Assembly (NCBI GenBank): GCA_004194705.1
Contig: SADC01000251.1
Coordinates: 248,001-312,000, forward strand
Reading direction: 5' to 3'
DNA: 64,000 nucleotides
Source of the DNA: Ditylenchus dipsaci
Lineage: Eukaryota > Nematoda > Chromadorea > Rhabditida > Anguinidae
Shown here: positions 1-10,599 of the stretch, one piece after another
Layout of the letters: each line of letters begins with the position of its first letter
Position numbering within the stretch: the stretch's first letter is position 1
The notes under the pieces: generated by a model
Told to the model about the DNA's origin: nothing
What the model saw: only the letters and a program-made list of their open reading frames with translations
The model's database searches: none
Position numbers and translations under genes: made by a program

Positions 1-199
1 GATCAGTGGCTTCCCGAGGTGTCTTATTGTGAGCGCTCATGTGTTGAGTTAGTTTTCGCTGTTTGTTGAAGCTTTTAAGGCACTGCTCGCAGACAAATCC
101 TTTTTCTTTCCTCGGTTTTGTCTCACTGTCCGATGAATCATTTTCACTCTCGCCTTTTCCCGATTTTCGGACGATTGAAAAATAATCCCACATGTGGAA
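1..199 (-). CDS. C2H2 zinc-finger protein, partial exon at window edge
   Basis: Read on the minus strand, this exon encodes a serine/glutamate-rich stretch, a basic KPRKEKG segment and one classical C2H2 finger: CEQC, twelve residues, then H-MSA-H, with the expected Phe before the first Cys. C2H2 fingers bind DNA or RNA; nothing here gives a target. The exon starts after a TTTCTATTAG acceptor (position 200) and runs off the window at base 1, so the protein continues beyond. A second basic, Ser/Gly/Lys-rich open stretch lies just upstream (about 230-320, minus) and may be the previous exon, but its frame is not proven to join. The finger pattern is seen directly; the exon boundary is inference. 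Confidence 0.68.
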
Positions 200-384
200 C
201 TAATAGAAAGAATACGGTATTTTTTTGCTTTTTGCCGCTTTTTTTGTTGCTTTTCGCGACCGCCTTTCCGCTGCCGCGATTTGTTGACGCGCTGCCACTG
301 CTAACTTCGCCACTGATGTTTAAAAAAGTCGCCGCCCGTTACGTCGCTACTTTTGGCCGTGCAAGTGTGGTGGTACCAGCAGTG

Positions 385-590
385 GTGTCCTGGTGTTAGT
401 GCCAACGTGGTGATTACCAAATTGTTGGTGGCCGGGTGGTGGCGCCCAGTTGATATTACCTAAGTGGGGATACCCGGGTGCTGATGTCCAAGTGTTGGTG
501 TCCAGTTGGTGTTTCTTAGGTGGGCACGCCAGGTGGTGGTACTCAGTTGGTGTTACTAAAGTGGCAGTACCCAGGTGGCTGAAAAAATGG
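385..590. repeat. GGTGG/TACC-rich degenerate repeat
   Basis: Short degenerate units built on GGTGG and TACC (for example CCAGGTGG and CAGTTGGTG) recur about every 20-30 bases. The same vocabulary occurs in the CCAGGTGG minisatellite units around 28.8, 43.2 and 61 kb. No gene is seen between 400 and 2470. Confidence 0.4.
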
Positions 591-995
591 CGGCAAAAAA
601 TTTAACACCTGTCAGGCTTGAAAAGCATGCTTTTTAATGTTTCGCTTATTAAAAGCAATAAAAAGAGGCGTGAGGCGCCTGTTCGTCTAGTTATATTATA
701 CTATTGTTTGCAATATTAGCATGGTAAGCCTAAACATACTGTGGTCTAATACTTTTATCGTTATTGAAAAATGAAAAATAAAAATATGATAATTTTATTT
801 TAGCTGTCAGTTAAAGTAGAAAAGGGGAGCGTATGCGCTCTGTCGTCTGTCCCATATCCGTGAGTGTAGATAACGTTTTAATTGCAATTATTTTTACATC
901 AAAACTATGGCCTCTGAATATGTTCTCAAAAAATGTATCATTTTTTAAAGAATGTTTAATATTGTTGTTATGACTTCATAATTTATATTTTGGCT

Positions 996-1296
996 AAGTT
1001 TCGGTATACACCCTCCACTCAAATTCGGTATACACCACCCAGTCAAGTTCGGTATACACCCCCCACTCAAGTTCGGTATACACCCCCACTCAAATTCGGT
1101 ATACACCCTTCCAGTTTGCCTTGGTCCCCCAAACTGATTTTTTTTTTTAAATTTTTTTCCGAATTTTTTTCAACTATAAACCAAAAAAAAACAGCGTTTT
1201 AAAATTTCAAAAAATTAAAAAAAAAATTAGCTTGGGGACCAAGGGAAACTGGGGGGTGTATACCGAACTTGAGTGGGGGTGTATACCGAAATTGCT
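996..1296. mobile_element. Short inverted-repeat element with tandem 21-24 bp subterminal units
   Basis: The left end carries five tandem copies of a unit containing TTCGGTATACACC; the right end carries the reverse complement (GGTGTATACCGAA) twice. The interior is A/T homopolymer-rich and also palindromic (GCCTTGGTCCCC against GGGGACCAAGG). No coding capacity. Target duplication not identified. Confidence 0.65.
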
Positions 1297-1726
1297 CCAT
1301 ATTTTTATTTATTATGCTGTAATGCTTGATTTATATGAATTTTGAAGCAATGAGTTTTTTGGGGAATTTTTTTGCGAAAAAGACTAGTACTCTCCCTGTA
1401 TAACTGATGAAAATCTTTAAATCTTTCATTGAATGCCGTAAAAAATATATATAATAAAATATTTCGTCTCAACAGTCTTTCACAACATAGAACGTTTTAA
1501 AACAGTGATACAATAGCCATAATTTATGTTCTGCGAGTGATAATAGTTCAATGATTCTCTGGTTGACAGACTTTTCAGCTGGAAGTATTTATTAGCATCG
1601 TGATTACCAATTAACTGGGTCAGATTCAGCTGGAAAGAGCTCGGAGATTTGCTGCAGCAAAGCGCTAAATTAGATAATGAAATTGTTTTAAAGGAATAGG
1701 AAAAGCTACTTAGGCTTGAAAATTCG

Positions 1727-1800
1727 GCCTCGGTTGCGCAGTGGGTAAGAGTTTGTATTATAACCAAATCGTGCGTAATTTCGATCCAGGTGGTGACACG
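1727..1800 (+). ncRNA. tRNA-like sequence (SINE-type or pseudo-tRNA)
   Basis: An A-box-like TTGCGCAGTGGGTAAGAG is followed about 45 bases later by a B-box-like TTTCGATCCAG. Stems are imperfect, so this is not a functional tRNA gene by eye. It resembles the better-preserved copy at 3403-3480. Confidence 0.45.
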
Positions 1801-2476
1801 CTATTTAATTTGGCCTTTTTGTCCAATATCTAGGGGTGGTTGGTGTCTCTGATTCCCACAGCCTTTCAAAATTTGAATCTTAGTGTATTAGGGAAATTGG
1901 CGCCAAACAAAAAATTATCAAAAATGGTCGATTTGGGACACCTTTTTTGTTTCATGCCTCTGATCTGGTTTTTTCTTTTCGGTTTTCGCATGCTTATTGC
2001 CAAAATATTCCTCACATGAAGGGCTTTCGAATGAGCCATCACTTGCCCATAAAGCAGATAAAATTTCAAAACCAGAACTAATTTCTGTACAGATTTTCGA
2101 AGAAATTTCTTCGCATTATTGATTTGATCGAAATCTTGCCAAGTTTTTTTTTCTAAATTTTGTCAAACAAAACCGGAGACTCGATAGAGGAGTAAATTTG
2201 CTGCGTGTTGGTACCAAGGACGTATGCAAAAAATGCAAATTTTGGGTTTCTAATGCAAAAGTTAGATGATAAACGCAAAAACCCTGTTTTTACTCGGAAA
2301 AATGCCAGTTGTTTGCTTAAATGGTCTCTAGTTTATAAACTCTGACTTTACAAAAATCCTTCTGACTTTTCTAGTTCCTGAATGTACAGGCTACATTTTG
2401 CGATAAAGATCATGTGAAAAACGACGACTTTTCTAGATTTTTTGACGGATTAAAATTGGCATAATTTTCAGATATT

Positions 2477-3150
2477 ATGAAGACTCGCAACTCAAGCTAC
2501 AAAAGACTCGAAAAGCAAGACTGCGATCAAGAAAAAGTCAGTCAACCGGTCAAAAGGCAGCAAGTTTCAGCTAGAGAAGCACTAAACCATGTTATGGAGA
2601 AGCAGAAGCAATCAAAAGAAGAGGCTGCAAACAGAGCTAAGGCTGCAGGAAGGGTCCGTCTTCGTAAGCCCTTTCAGCTTGTCTTTGATACCACTTTAAG
2701 AATTATTTTGTTTTAGTAAGGCAGTTTGATGCAAAATGGCTGGAAGCTGAATCGGAAGTCAACTTTCTGTCGAATGAGCAAGTCATCATGCTTGGCAAAT
2801 TGACGCATGGCTTCTTCTTGTGCCTGAGGGTAAAGTTGTTCAAAATTTTCTGTCGTGACTTTTCCGTAAGTACAAAATTTGGTTATTCAGAAACATTTTC
2901 CGGATGCTTCCGTGACGCCCAAGTGCCACCTTCTATGCTCACATGTTGAAGAATTTGTAAAACTACACAACTTATGGGGGTTGCTGTCGGAGCAGTCAAT
3001 TGAGTCTCTTCACCGGAAAGTCAACAGCGATGAGAGAAGATTTGCTTCAATGAAAAGTCGTCCATAATTTTGAAGAAACTTATTGAGGAATCTTATGTGC
3101 GTAATGTACTGTTTGACTTGAATTTTGAGTTGGAAGTTGAATCCGAATAA
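2477..3150 (+). CDS. Transposase-like C-terminal domain gene, probably decayed
   Basis: Three exons are visible. Exon 1 starts at ATG 2477, five bases after an AATTTTCAG acceptor suited to trans-splicing, and encodes a charged coil. Introns at about 2662-2716 and 2830-2890 have GT...AG ends. The spliced product contains the block PKCHLL..HVEEF, then GLLSEQSIESLHRKVN. I associate this kind of P-K-x-H / SEQ-x-E-x-H arrangement with C-terminal regions of transposon-encoded proteins in invertebrates; the family is not certain. The frame reaches a stop at about 3067, but a +1 shift near 3062 opens a further 29 codons (KKLIEESYVRNVLFDL...) ending at 3150, where AATAAA (3146-3151) overlaps the stop. 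So it is either frameshifted or has an unseen intron. It lies in otherwise non-coding repeat DNA. Confidence 0.55.
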
Positions 3151-3402
3151 AGTTATTTTTGTCTTTTCATGTATTGCTGATTTTTAAGGGCGCATATGTT
3201 AAATTTTGAAATAATTGTCTGATCATTGGGTAACAAAAGAGTAAAAAATTTAAAAAGCGCATAAAAATCACAATGAAATTCTTGGCGTTTTGTTTAAGTT
3301 GAACTACAAGGAAATTCAAATTTTGAAAGGCTGTGTTCCGAATCAGGCGCTGAAAAGTCGAATTTATTCAGAAAACTGGTCGAACAATACAAATAACTAG
3401 CG

Positions 3403-3480
3403 TGCCACCAAGTGGGATCGAACCTGTGCACGATTTTCGAGCCGAAAATCACAAAAGCTTACCCACTGCGCCACTGAGGC
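3403..3480 (-). ncRNA. tRNA-like sequence (SINE-type)
   Basis: On the minus strand: GCCTCAGTGGCGCAGTGGG (A-box region), a perfect hairpin with GATTTTCG/CGAAAATC arms in the anticodon position, and GGTTCGATCCC (canonical B box), ending GGTGGCAC. Acceptor-arm pairing is poor, so a tRNA-derived SINE or pseudo-tRNA is more likely than a working tRNA. It overlaps the 3' end of the minus-strand F-box-like reading frame. Confidence 0.6.
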
Positions 3481-4256
3481 GAATTTTCAAACCCAATTAG
3501 CTTTTCTCCCTCCTCTAAATAATCATTAATAATTTTTTTTAACAACTCAATATGACTTACATATTGGACGAGATTAAGCAAATCATCTAACCAACTACTT
3601 TTGAACTTGGTTGCTTGAATTTCTAGATTGCTCTGCCGTTCTTTTGGAATATTCTCCAAATAATCCAGCAAATCAGCAGGCCTGGTACTATCGTAAACCG
3701 AAAATGTTATTGATGAAAAACTGTACAGCAAAGGAAAGGAGTAATATTGAAATCGCATGTTGTCGTTTCCAAGACGAACGGAAAATTGAATTACAAAATG
3801 GCTGCAAGTCAGGCCTTTGGACCAAGTGAACAGCTGCTCTGGACTATTTTCGACATCTTGCCCCATGCCAACCACTGTCAATATGAAATAACTGTCTTTC
3901 CAGAGTGAACTAACTGATTCCAACTTGCTTTTCCATTCCGCAGCTGGGAAATGAGACTCCAAATACATATATACTTGAGCCTTTCTAGCTATCCACTTTT
4001 TAGAATTCGCTAAAACCTGCAACTTTTCTAAGGAATGTCTAATACCTGATATCGAGATATGTAACTCGGCTTTATAATTTTCCTCACTGGTAATACATAG
4101 GTCATCTATAAAATTTCGTGGAAAGGTAGCAAAATGCTTGTGGATAAAGTGACTAAAGCAACTGCTTATTGGAGCTAGGACATCCAATTCGGAGCGGTTG
4201 AGATAGGAAAGCATCTGGAATAGTGTTTGTGCAGAAACCAGAAAGTTAGATTGCAT
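3459..4256 (-). CDS. F-box-like protein, hypothetical
   Basis: A 265-residue open frame on the minus strand. Residues 10-45 (LFQMLSYLNRSELDVLAPIS, then CFSHFIHKHF) have the spacing of leucines and hydrophobics of a divergent F-box, the motif that recruits substrates to SCF ubiquitin ligases through SKP1. The rest is not recognised. An AATTTTCAG acceptor lies about 35 bases upstream of the ATG, suiting trans-splicing. The last eight codons (SPQWRSG, stop) fall in the tRNA-like element. A 46-base GTAAGT...TTTAG segment near residue 240 could instead be an intron, giving an earlier stop after VQYRREKS. Which 3' end is used is undecided. Related F-box-like loci lie at 8.3, 27.3 and 57.4 kb. Confidence 0.6.
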   Translation of the reverse strand: MQSNFLVSAQTLFQMLSYLNRSELDVLAPISSCFSHFIHKHFATFPRNFIDDLCITSEENYKAELHISISGIRHSLEKLQVLANSKKWIARKAQVYMYLESHFPAAEWKSKLESVSSLWKDSYFILTVVGMGQDVENSPEQLFTWSKGLTCSHFVIQFSVRLGNDNMRFQYYSFPLLYSFSSITFSVYDSTRPADLLDYLENIPKERQSNLEIQATKFKSSWLDDLLNLVQYVSHIELLKKIINDYLEEGEKLIGFENSPQWRSG

Positions 4257-4325
4257 AGCTGATGCTAAGAATAGTATCTGTTATTATGAACTGAAAATTG
4301 AACAATCAAATTAAATGCAGTAGAG

Positions 4326-4504
4326 CGTGGCGCGCAGAACAGATAAATTTATGTATTAGATAAAATACAAATTATTTTTTATCTGACAGATAAATTCTAT
4401 CCGACAGATAAAATTTATCTGTATCTGTCAGATAAAATTTTATCTGTCAGATAAAATAATTTAAGTTTTATCTAATACATAATTTATCTGTTCTGCGCGC
4501 CACG
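4326..4504. mobile_element. Foldback MITE, 8-bp target duplication
   Basis: Near-perfect palindrome with ends CGTGGCGCGCAGAACAGATA and its complement; the core repeats CAGATAAA/TTTATCTG. Flanks CAGTAGAG (4318-4325) and CAGTAAAG (4505-4512) match 7 of 8 bases, suggesting an 8-bp target duplication (hAT-like). Confidence 0.65.
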
Positions 4505-4510
4505 CAGTAA

Positions 4511-5503
4511 AGTCTCGATATAGTGACCACCCTAGGGACCCACTTAATTGATCACTATGAAAAGATGAGCATTATATAAAGGTTTTTTTCCAGGTATTTT
4601 TCGGCGCTACTGTAATATGCCCCCCCCTCAAAAACGCTACTGTAATACGCTACTGTAGTCACGAGGTGGTTACGGCTGAGCCAGGCTAAAATTTTTGGAT
4701 GGCTGAGCCTATGGCTCGGCTTAAAGCAAGAGGGGAAAGGCTCCTCGGCAAAAAAATTAAAGATGTTGAACATGGTTTTGAATACTGGGGTCTACCGCAT
4801 AAATAACTCTGGTATGCATGCTTTTTCATCTAGAGTCACTTTCGAGTGATTTGTGTCTAAGGTATGTGTGTGTGCGCATCTCAACTCCAAGCCTCCAAGC
4901 CCCCTGCGCCGAAGGGGGCGCAGGTTGCTTGAGAGTTAGAGATGCGCGCACTCACTTACTTAGACATGATTCCGAGAAGTACTCTTTGACCATAAAATGC
5001 ATATAGAGTCTATTTTTGCCATGGCTCAGTTGAAAACATGGTAAGATTGCCAAAAATGGCCAAAAAAAATGCTTTTTCAGTCTGTTTATGCAAGACTATT
5101 ACTTAAAAATGGTTTTTAGACACTCTAAAAAACTTGGTTTTCGGGAAGGGGGGGGGTATATGACAGTAGCGTCTATTTTTCCTTTTAAGCGATCCAAACT
5201 AAGCTGAGTTAAAGGGGCTTGCCCGTGCGTTTCAAAAAGTTAAGGCGGGGACCAGCAATTTTTTTTGAATCGTTCTATTTTTCACTCGTTTTGCGTCAAA
5301 TCTAATATTAATGACCCTATACTACTTTTAAAAACTAGGCAGAAAACTTAAAAAATCTGAATGCGTATACATGTAAAACTTGATCGAGAAAGAAAAAAAG
5401 TGCTGGTCCCCGCCTTTCTCCGTGTCGGGCACGGGCATGCCCTTTAAGGTGGGTCAAGTGATATCAATATATTTTAAATGATCACTATATCGAGGTTTGA
5501 TTG
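4511..5503. mobile_element. pogo/mariner-like inverted-repeat element with internal insertions
   Basis: The left end (AAAGTCTCGATATAGTGACC) mirrors the right end (ATCACTATATCGAGGTTTGA). Inside are a copy of the GAGATGCGC.. dispersed repeat (4820-5010) and a foldback (5205-5455) whose ends carry GGGCATGCCC-like and GGGGACCAGCA sequences. No gene was seen from 4.3 to 7.5 kb. Confidence 0.55.
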
Positions 5504-5559
5504 TGAAATGAAGCTACTGATAATAATCTTTTTTAAAGCACATTTAAGTGCTTCGAACC

Positions 5560-6095
5560 ACGAGATTTCGAGCAATTAAGCGCATCGAACCGGATTTTCA
5601 ATTTGCTCAATGGCTATTTCTCAAAATGTATCCTTTTAGTAAACTTTACAAACTTTACAAATGCTAGTCGATCGTCATTATTCTCTTGGTCATTTTCTTT
5701 GAACATTGATTGTTGACAGAAAAAAATGGGTAATATTTTTTTGTGCACCACTTTCAAATTTCATGCAAAGATCTTCATACATTGATCAGTGACCCCCTAT
5801 TGTTCCCTTCCTCTCCCAATACAGTCCTTATTTCTTCTCCCGCTTTACTTTTTGGATAAATGAAAATCTTAAAAGTGTAAAACAAAAATGGCCCTAACTG
5901 CGAATTATCCGTCAAAAAACAATGAGGAAGTCTATTAGAAAAGATCAAAATTTAACGGAAATTCTTGACGGTCAAAATGGTGACGTTCAAATTAGGCTGA
6001 CGGTGAAAATGCTGAAAATGCTGACGGGCTCTATCAGAGAAAATATGGCATTAAGATAACCAACCGTATTTTGATGAATGTAACTGGTCAAAAAA
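5560..6095. other. Intergenic DNA, nothing recognised
   Basis: AT-rich sequence with a loose run of GACGG-containing units near 5960-6030. No convincing coding exon, RNA gene or complete element was seen. Confidence 0.5.
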
Positions 6096-6335
6096 AGTCT
6101 TCAAACGACCACGCTCGCGGTGGTATGGTGGGTCCCCGCCAGTTTAAAGTTTTTCTTGGTCGTTGAACTTGTGTACGGATTTTTCGACTTGGTTTTCAAC
6201 CAAACTATACCTAAAATTAAATTCTAGACGTTGTTTTGTTAGAAACTAAGTCAAAAAATACTACAAAAATCCAATGACTAGGAAAATTTTTTTGAATTGG
6301 CGGCACCCACCAGACCACCGTGAGCATGCTCCTTT
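6096..6335. mobile_element. Foldback element
   Basis: GACCACGCTCGCGGTGGT near the left end is mirrored by ACCACCGTGAGC at the right, with GGGTCCCCGCCA against TTGGCGGCACCC internally. Non-coding. Confidence 0.5.
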
Positions 6336-6567
6336 AATGCATGTCTTATGTCTCAAGTAAGGTCAACTCTTGGTAACCAATTTTTTTTTGAAACCGCAAC
6401 TTTTTATTGTAGTAATTGTTAGGCCTCCTTTCATGCTCCTGCGGCAATTTTCAAAGCACTGTTTGGTTCCTATCTCAGTCCTCGACTATTATTTTTTTAC
6501 CTTTATAAGAAAATCGAAAATTTATAAGAAAATCGACCTGGCGCGAGGCTACCAAAAACTGGTTTTA

Positions 6568-6792
6568 GGCTGTCTCGCAAGTCAATGTCTCGCGGGACAA
6601 ATGCCCAGAATTGTATCGCGTGAAAGCCCAAAGTAATTTCTGAATGTCTAAACAGCATCTATATTAGTTCTGTCGTGTAGAGCAGGATCGATTTACCCTT
6701 GAATCTGTTGCCAGGATTAAAAAATAATCCTGTGCTGTGGCTTCAGGTTTATTCTTTTGTGTCCCGTGTCTCGCGGGAATATGAGGACAGCC
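6568..6792. mobile_element. PIF/Harbinger-like MITE, TTA target duplication
   Basis: Ends GGCTGTCTCG and AGGACAGCC, with TCTCGCGGGA repeated in inverted orientation inside, flanked by TTA on both sides (6565-6567, 6793-6795). GGC-type ends with a TTA duplication are typical of PIF/Harbinger derivatives. Confidence 0.6.
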
Positions 6793-7544
6793 TTAGGAAA
6801 CCATTTTTATCGTTTTTTTAGAAAGTGGTGCAAAAAGAGTAAAAGTGGTGCAAAAAGATTGAACAGTGGTGCACAAAAAATACCATGCGAAAAAATATGA
6901 CAAAAAATTATATGATAGAAAACTATTCAAGAAATTATTCAATTATTCTTCTTCAGCCATCAGACATTTTGTCTTAAAAACGCAAATTCTGAATTACTGC
7001 TTAAAATCTTATCTTACATGTTACAAGCGTCGCAGCGAAAAAAACACTTATGAAAAAATTCATTGAAATATACGCATTGTTTTTGTATTTTAGCTCTTAA
7101 AATGGGACATCGTTCCGCTCAGCGGAAGCACAAACTATTGCTTCAGCAGCAAAAATAAGAAAGGAAATTAAAGAATCGTTGGCAAATTTTCATCTTTTGC
7201 TGAACCAAAGCCAAGTAAGCTCTATTTTCGAAATATGAAGTCGCAAGGGACATTCTCGAGCTGTTTTTTCAGACTAGCATGATTTTTATTAGTGAACGAG
7301 AACCGGTTTCCGACATGTTGTTGGAACCTTAGACTAGTGCAAATAAACAAAAAAGTGGCTGCATGTGACGAAAATTTTCGATACACGGTATTTAAAGTTT
7401 TCAAGTCAACCGGCTTACCTCCGGCCAATTTCAAACAGTTTCTAGGCTGTATATTTCAAAAACTTGTCAGTAAACTTCATTAAAACCAGATTCCAAAGAA
7501 AATTGGTTTTTTTGCCATTCGCCACTACTTTAGATTTATTTGCA

Positions 7545-8170
7545 TTTAAAGGGGGTGGGTGAGCGGTACTTCCTATACGCATCGCTTTTGAATACTCAAT
7601 TCAAATTAATTTTCGCGCCTTATTTTTTACCCAAATTTTACATATATATATATTTTCACAAATTCAGCTCACAATCCCACCAGGGAAGGCCAGAAGGCCC
7701 TGGAAATCGTTTTTTTCAGGGGTTAACCAACAGGGGTAAACTTTTTTGCGAAAAATTGATCGCGCACATCAGAATCAAACTTTGATGGGCCTAATCGCTC
7801 AGAATCCCACCTTAAACCATTGAAAACCACCCTAAACTACTTGAAACCACCCTTAACGCAACCAGAAATTAGTACCCCAAACTAGAGTTCAGGGATATTT
7901 GAATGGCTAAGGGTGGGATTCTGAGCGATTTAGCCCATCAAAGTGCAATTCTGATGCGCGCAATCGATTTTCCGCAAAAAGTTCAACCACCCCCCCCCCT
8001 TAGTAAGCTCCCCGAAAAACCAATTTTCACGGCCTCTTTACCTTTCCGGGTTGGGATTGTGAGCTGAATTGTGAAAAAAAATATGACAAAATGGGTAAAA
8101 AAAAGCGGGAAATATTAATTTGAATTGAGTGTTTGAAGACGATGCGTATAGGAAGTTCCCATCCCTTTAA
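7545..8170. mobile_element. Large foldback element
   Basis: The two 300-base halves are inverted copies: CTTCCTATACGCATCG near 7570 against CGATGCGTATAGGAAG near 8150. Central arms carry TTGATGGGCCTAATCGCTCAGAATCCCACC-type sequence, the same inner module seen in the foldbacks at 14.6, 25.6, 46.7 and 53.3 kb. Confidence 0.7.
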
Positions 8171-8318
8171 ACCGAGCATATCCGAAGCTGCGGCAGTTGA
8201 CTTAGAGTCCAATAATGTTCAAATATAATGTCCGATAATGTTCTCCAAAGCAAGGATTTTCTTATCCCAATCGCACTAATCTAAAGGTATTTTATAAATT
8301 GTAAAAAACCGATTTTCT

Positions 8319-8513
8319 GTGTCTGAAAAAAAACCACTCGAAAGTTACCACTGGCAATCTAAAATAAACAATTTAGATATCCAACCAAGTGGACGTTTCA
8401 CTACTGCGACTGAAACAATTCTAGAAATATTTCGATTTCTGTCCAATCAATTAGATGCGCTTCAATTAGTCAATTACTCATTCAATGAAGTTATAAAAAA
8501 AGCATTTCATTGA
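8319..8513 (+). pseudogene. F-box-like fragment
   Basis: An open stretch without an ATG encodes ETILEIFRFLSNQLDALQLV followed by NYSFNEVIKKAFH. This has the Leu/Ile/Val spacing of an F-box (about 35 residues) and resembles the N-terminus of the other F-box-like genes in the window. It stops at once after the motif and no flanking exon was found, so it looks like an isolated fragment. Confidence 0.5.
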
Positions 8514-8576
8514 GGAAACGAGTGAAAAAATGTATGGAGTGTTGGTGCTCAGCACTGGTGGAGTAGTCGTAAATTC

Positions 8577-9495
8577 AGGGTCCCGGTGAAATTCCCGGAA
8601 AATAAGTACATTTTCCAAAAAAGTAAGATTTTGACACCGAAAATAAGTACATTTTCTAAAAACCCGCGTAAATCGGCTTCAAACACTTTTTTCTCAATAA
8701 AGATACAAACAAAGCAAACAGTTTAGCACTCCCATTTATCTCACTACTTGATAATTTTTCACCGTCCTCCTTTTTTTCATAAGCAGATTAGAGACGCCGG
8801 CGCAATTGATATCGAAATTTACCCGCACTTGGAGAGGAGCTTTTGAGCGTTTCCACCTTCAGAGATTTCCTTGAATCTGTCCACAGCGAGTTGTACAAAA
8901 GAGGACTTGCTCCACTAACCCAATAGCCAGCTGAATGAAGAGTACGATGCTTGACAAGGTTGTATAGTCATTACTCGTTATTCTAAAGACGAAATCTGGA
9001 GTTTTCATAAAATATTCGTGACTTTCGTTAAAGATCTTCTGCCACTTGTTCTCCGAAGGATCCACATTCAAAACTTCATCAGGATTTTGGCGCAGCATTC
9101 GATTGACTTTTTGCCACTCCGTTGAAGAGCTAATTTATTTGTGCGTTTTAAGCGCGACTTGTTTGGCCAGCTCCACAGCTTCGGTGTAGTCGATGTTTCA
9201 GCAAACGAGAAGAGCACAGTCAGCAAAGCCCATAGCTTCACAAATTCTTTCAATGACCTTTAGCAGGGTTAGACATCTTTCCATATCGAAGCCAAATTGA
9301 TTTAGTCTTTGCACGGAATGCAGTGAGCATGGAGTTCGTCCTTTTCGGGAAAATGAAAAATGCGCCGCAGGGGAAAATTTTAAAAATTCGAAAGTTTTCT
9401 TATATTTTAGGCTTCGATTTAGAAAATAAGTACAAATAAGTACAAAATCACAAAATAAGTACAAATCTTATTAATAAGTACGATCGGGAGCATTG
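8577..9495. mobile_element. Element with AATAAGTAC repeats at both ends
   Basis: AATAAGTACATTTTC units at 8600-8660 are matched by several AATAAGTAC copies, same strand, at 9425-9483; the extremities CAGGGTCCCG and GGGAGCATTG are weakly inverted. A pseudogene lies between them. hAT-like ends are possible, but no clean target duplication was found. Confidence 0.4.
8859..9348 (-). pseudogene. Unrecognised protein remnant with two in-frame stops
   Basis: One minus-strand frame reads ERCLTLLKVIERICEAMGFA..., TGA, YTEAVELAKQVALKTHK, TAA, then EWQKVNRMLRQNPDEVL...ESHEYFMKTPDFVFRI and on to a stop at 8859. Codon composition and the unbroken frame around the two stops look like a former coding sequence. 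I do not recognise the family. It lies within the AATAAGTAC element and may have been captured by it. Confidence 0.45.
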
Positions 9496-9851
9496 AAATA
9501 ATTTACATTTTACAAAAAGTCAATTTTTTTTCTATTAAATTCACTTTGAAATCGGCGACCGTCGACATGTGCTTTCCTTCTTTTTTGAAAGGATTGAAAA
9601 TTTTGGACTAGCAGCCAAAATTTTTTGAAAAAACTATTTGCAACATTTACGAATTTGCAATATTTTTATGAATTTTGAATAAGCTATGCAAATATTGCAT
9701 AGCATCAGCTCAAAACATTAACGGACAAAAATGTCGCTTCATTACGTGTACGTTATACCCAGGCGATATACGACTGTATACAATATTCCGATTTTCAACA
9801 ACAAGAATTTTATTTGAACACAATAATACAACAAAAGTTCTGACCCACTTG

Positions 9852-10558
9852 GATATACCCCCCCCCCCAAATCAACTTTTTTTAAAAAAGTGTTTCTAAA
9901 CACCTATATATCGACCTAAAAATGGCCTCAGAAGTTCAAAAAAGACATTATATTTTTAAGTTCTGGTCAATAAAAAACTGAGTTTTTGGACACTTTAAAA
10001 TTTTGACTTTTTACCTGTTTTATCATTTTTGGTCACTTGGAGCTGGGCAAAATAGTCTCTAAATGCATTTTTGTTCGAGAGTCTTGCTCGGAATTATGTC
10101 TAAGGTAAGTGAGTGCGCGCATCTCTAACCAACCAAGCTCCCTGCGCCCCCTTCGGGGCCGCAGGGGGTTGAGGGCTTGGGGCTTGGGGCTTGGGGTTGA
10201 GATGCGCACACCCACATACCTTAGACGCAAATCACTCGAAAGTGACTCTGGATGCATAAAAATGTATGCATACCAGAGTTTATTCATGCGGTAGGCCCCA
10301 GTCAACAAAACTATGTTCAACATCTTCCTTTTTGTTAGAAATTGGCACCTTTTTGGTCCATTTCCACCCAAAATACAGACCTAAATTCCTTCGAAAATGG
10401 TCAAAATGGGTGATTTTGGGTGGTCCAGAAACTCGAGTTTTTATTGACCAGAACTCAAAATAATGTCTCTTTTCGAGCTTCTGAGGCGATTTTAGGTCGA
10501 TATAGGGTGTTTGGGAACATTTTAAAAAAAGTTGATTGGGGAGGGGGGGGGGGTATAT
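9852..10558. mobile_element. Foldback element of the GAGATGCGC family
   Basis: Outer arms (C-run, CAAATCAACTTTTTTTAAAA against AAAAAAAGTTGATTGGGG plus a G-run) pair over 150-200 bases; the centre is a second palindrome with GAGATGCGC, CTTAGAC and GTGACTCTGGATGCAT. Related copies lie at 4.8, 12.0-12.9 and 40.1 kb. Confidence 0.65.
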
Positions 10559-10599
10559 GCAAGTAGCGCCAAAAGTTTTAAATCAATTCATTGATTTGA

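Noticed and set aside
3403..3480. Functional tRNA gene
   Set aside because: A and B boxes and an anticodon-like hairpin are present, but the acceptor stem does not pair and no standard D/T arms form.
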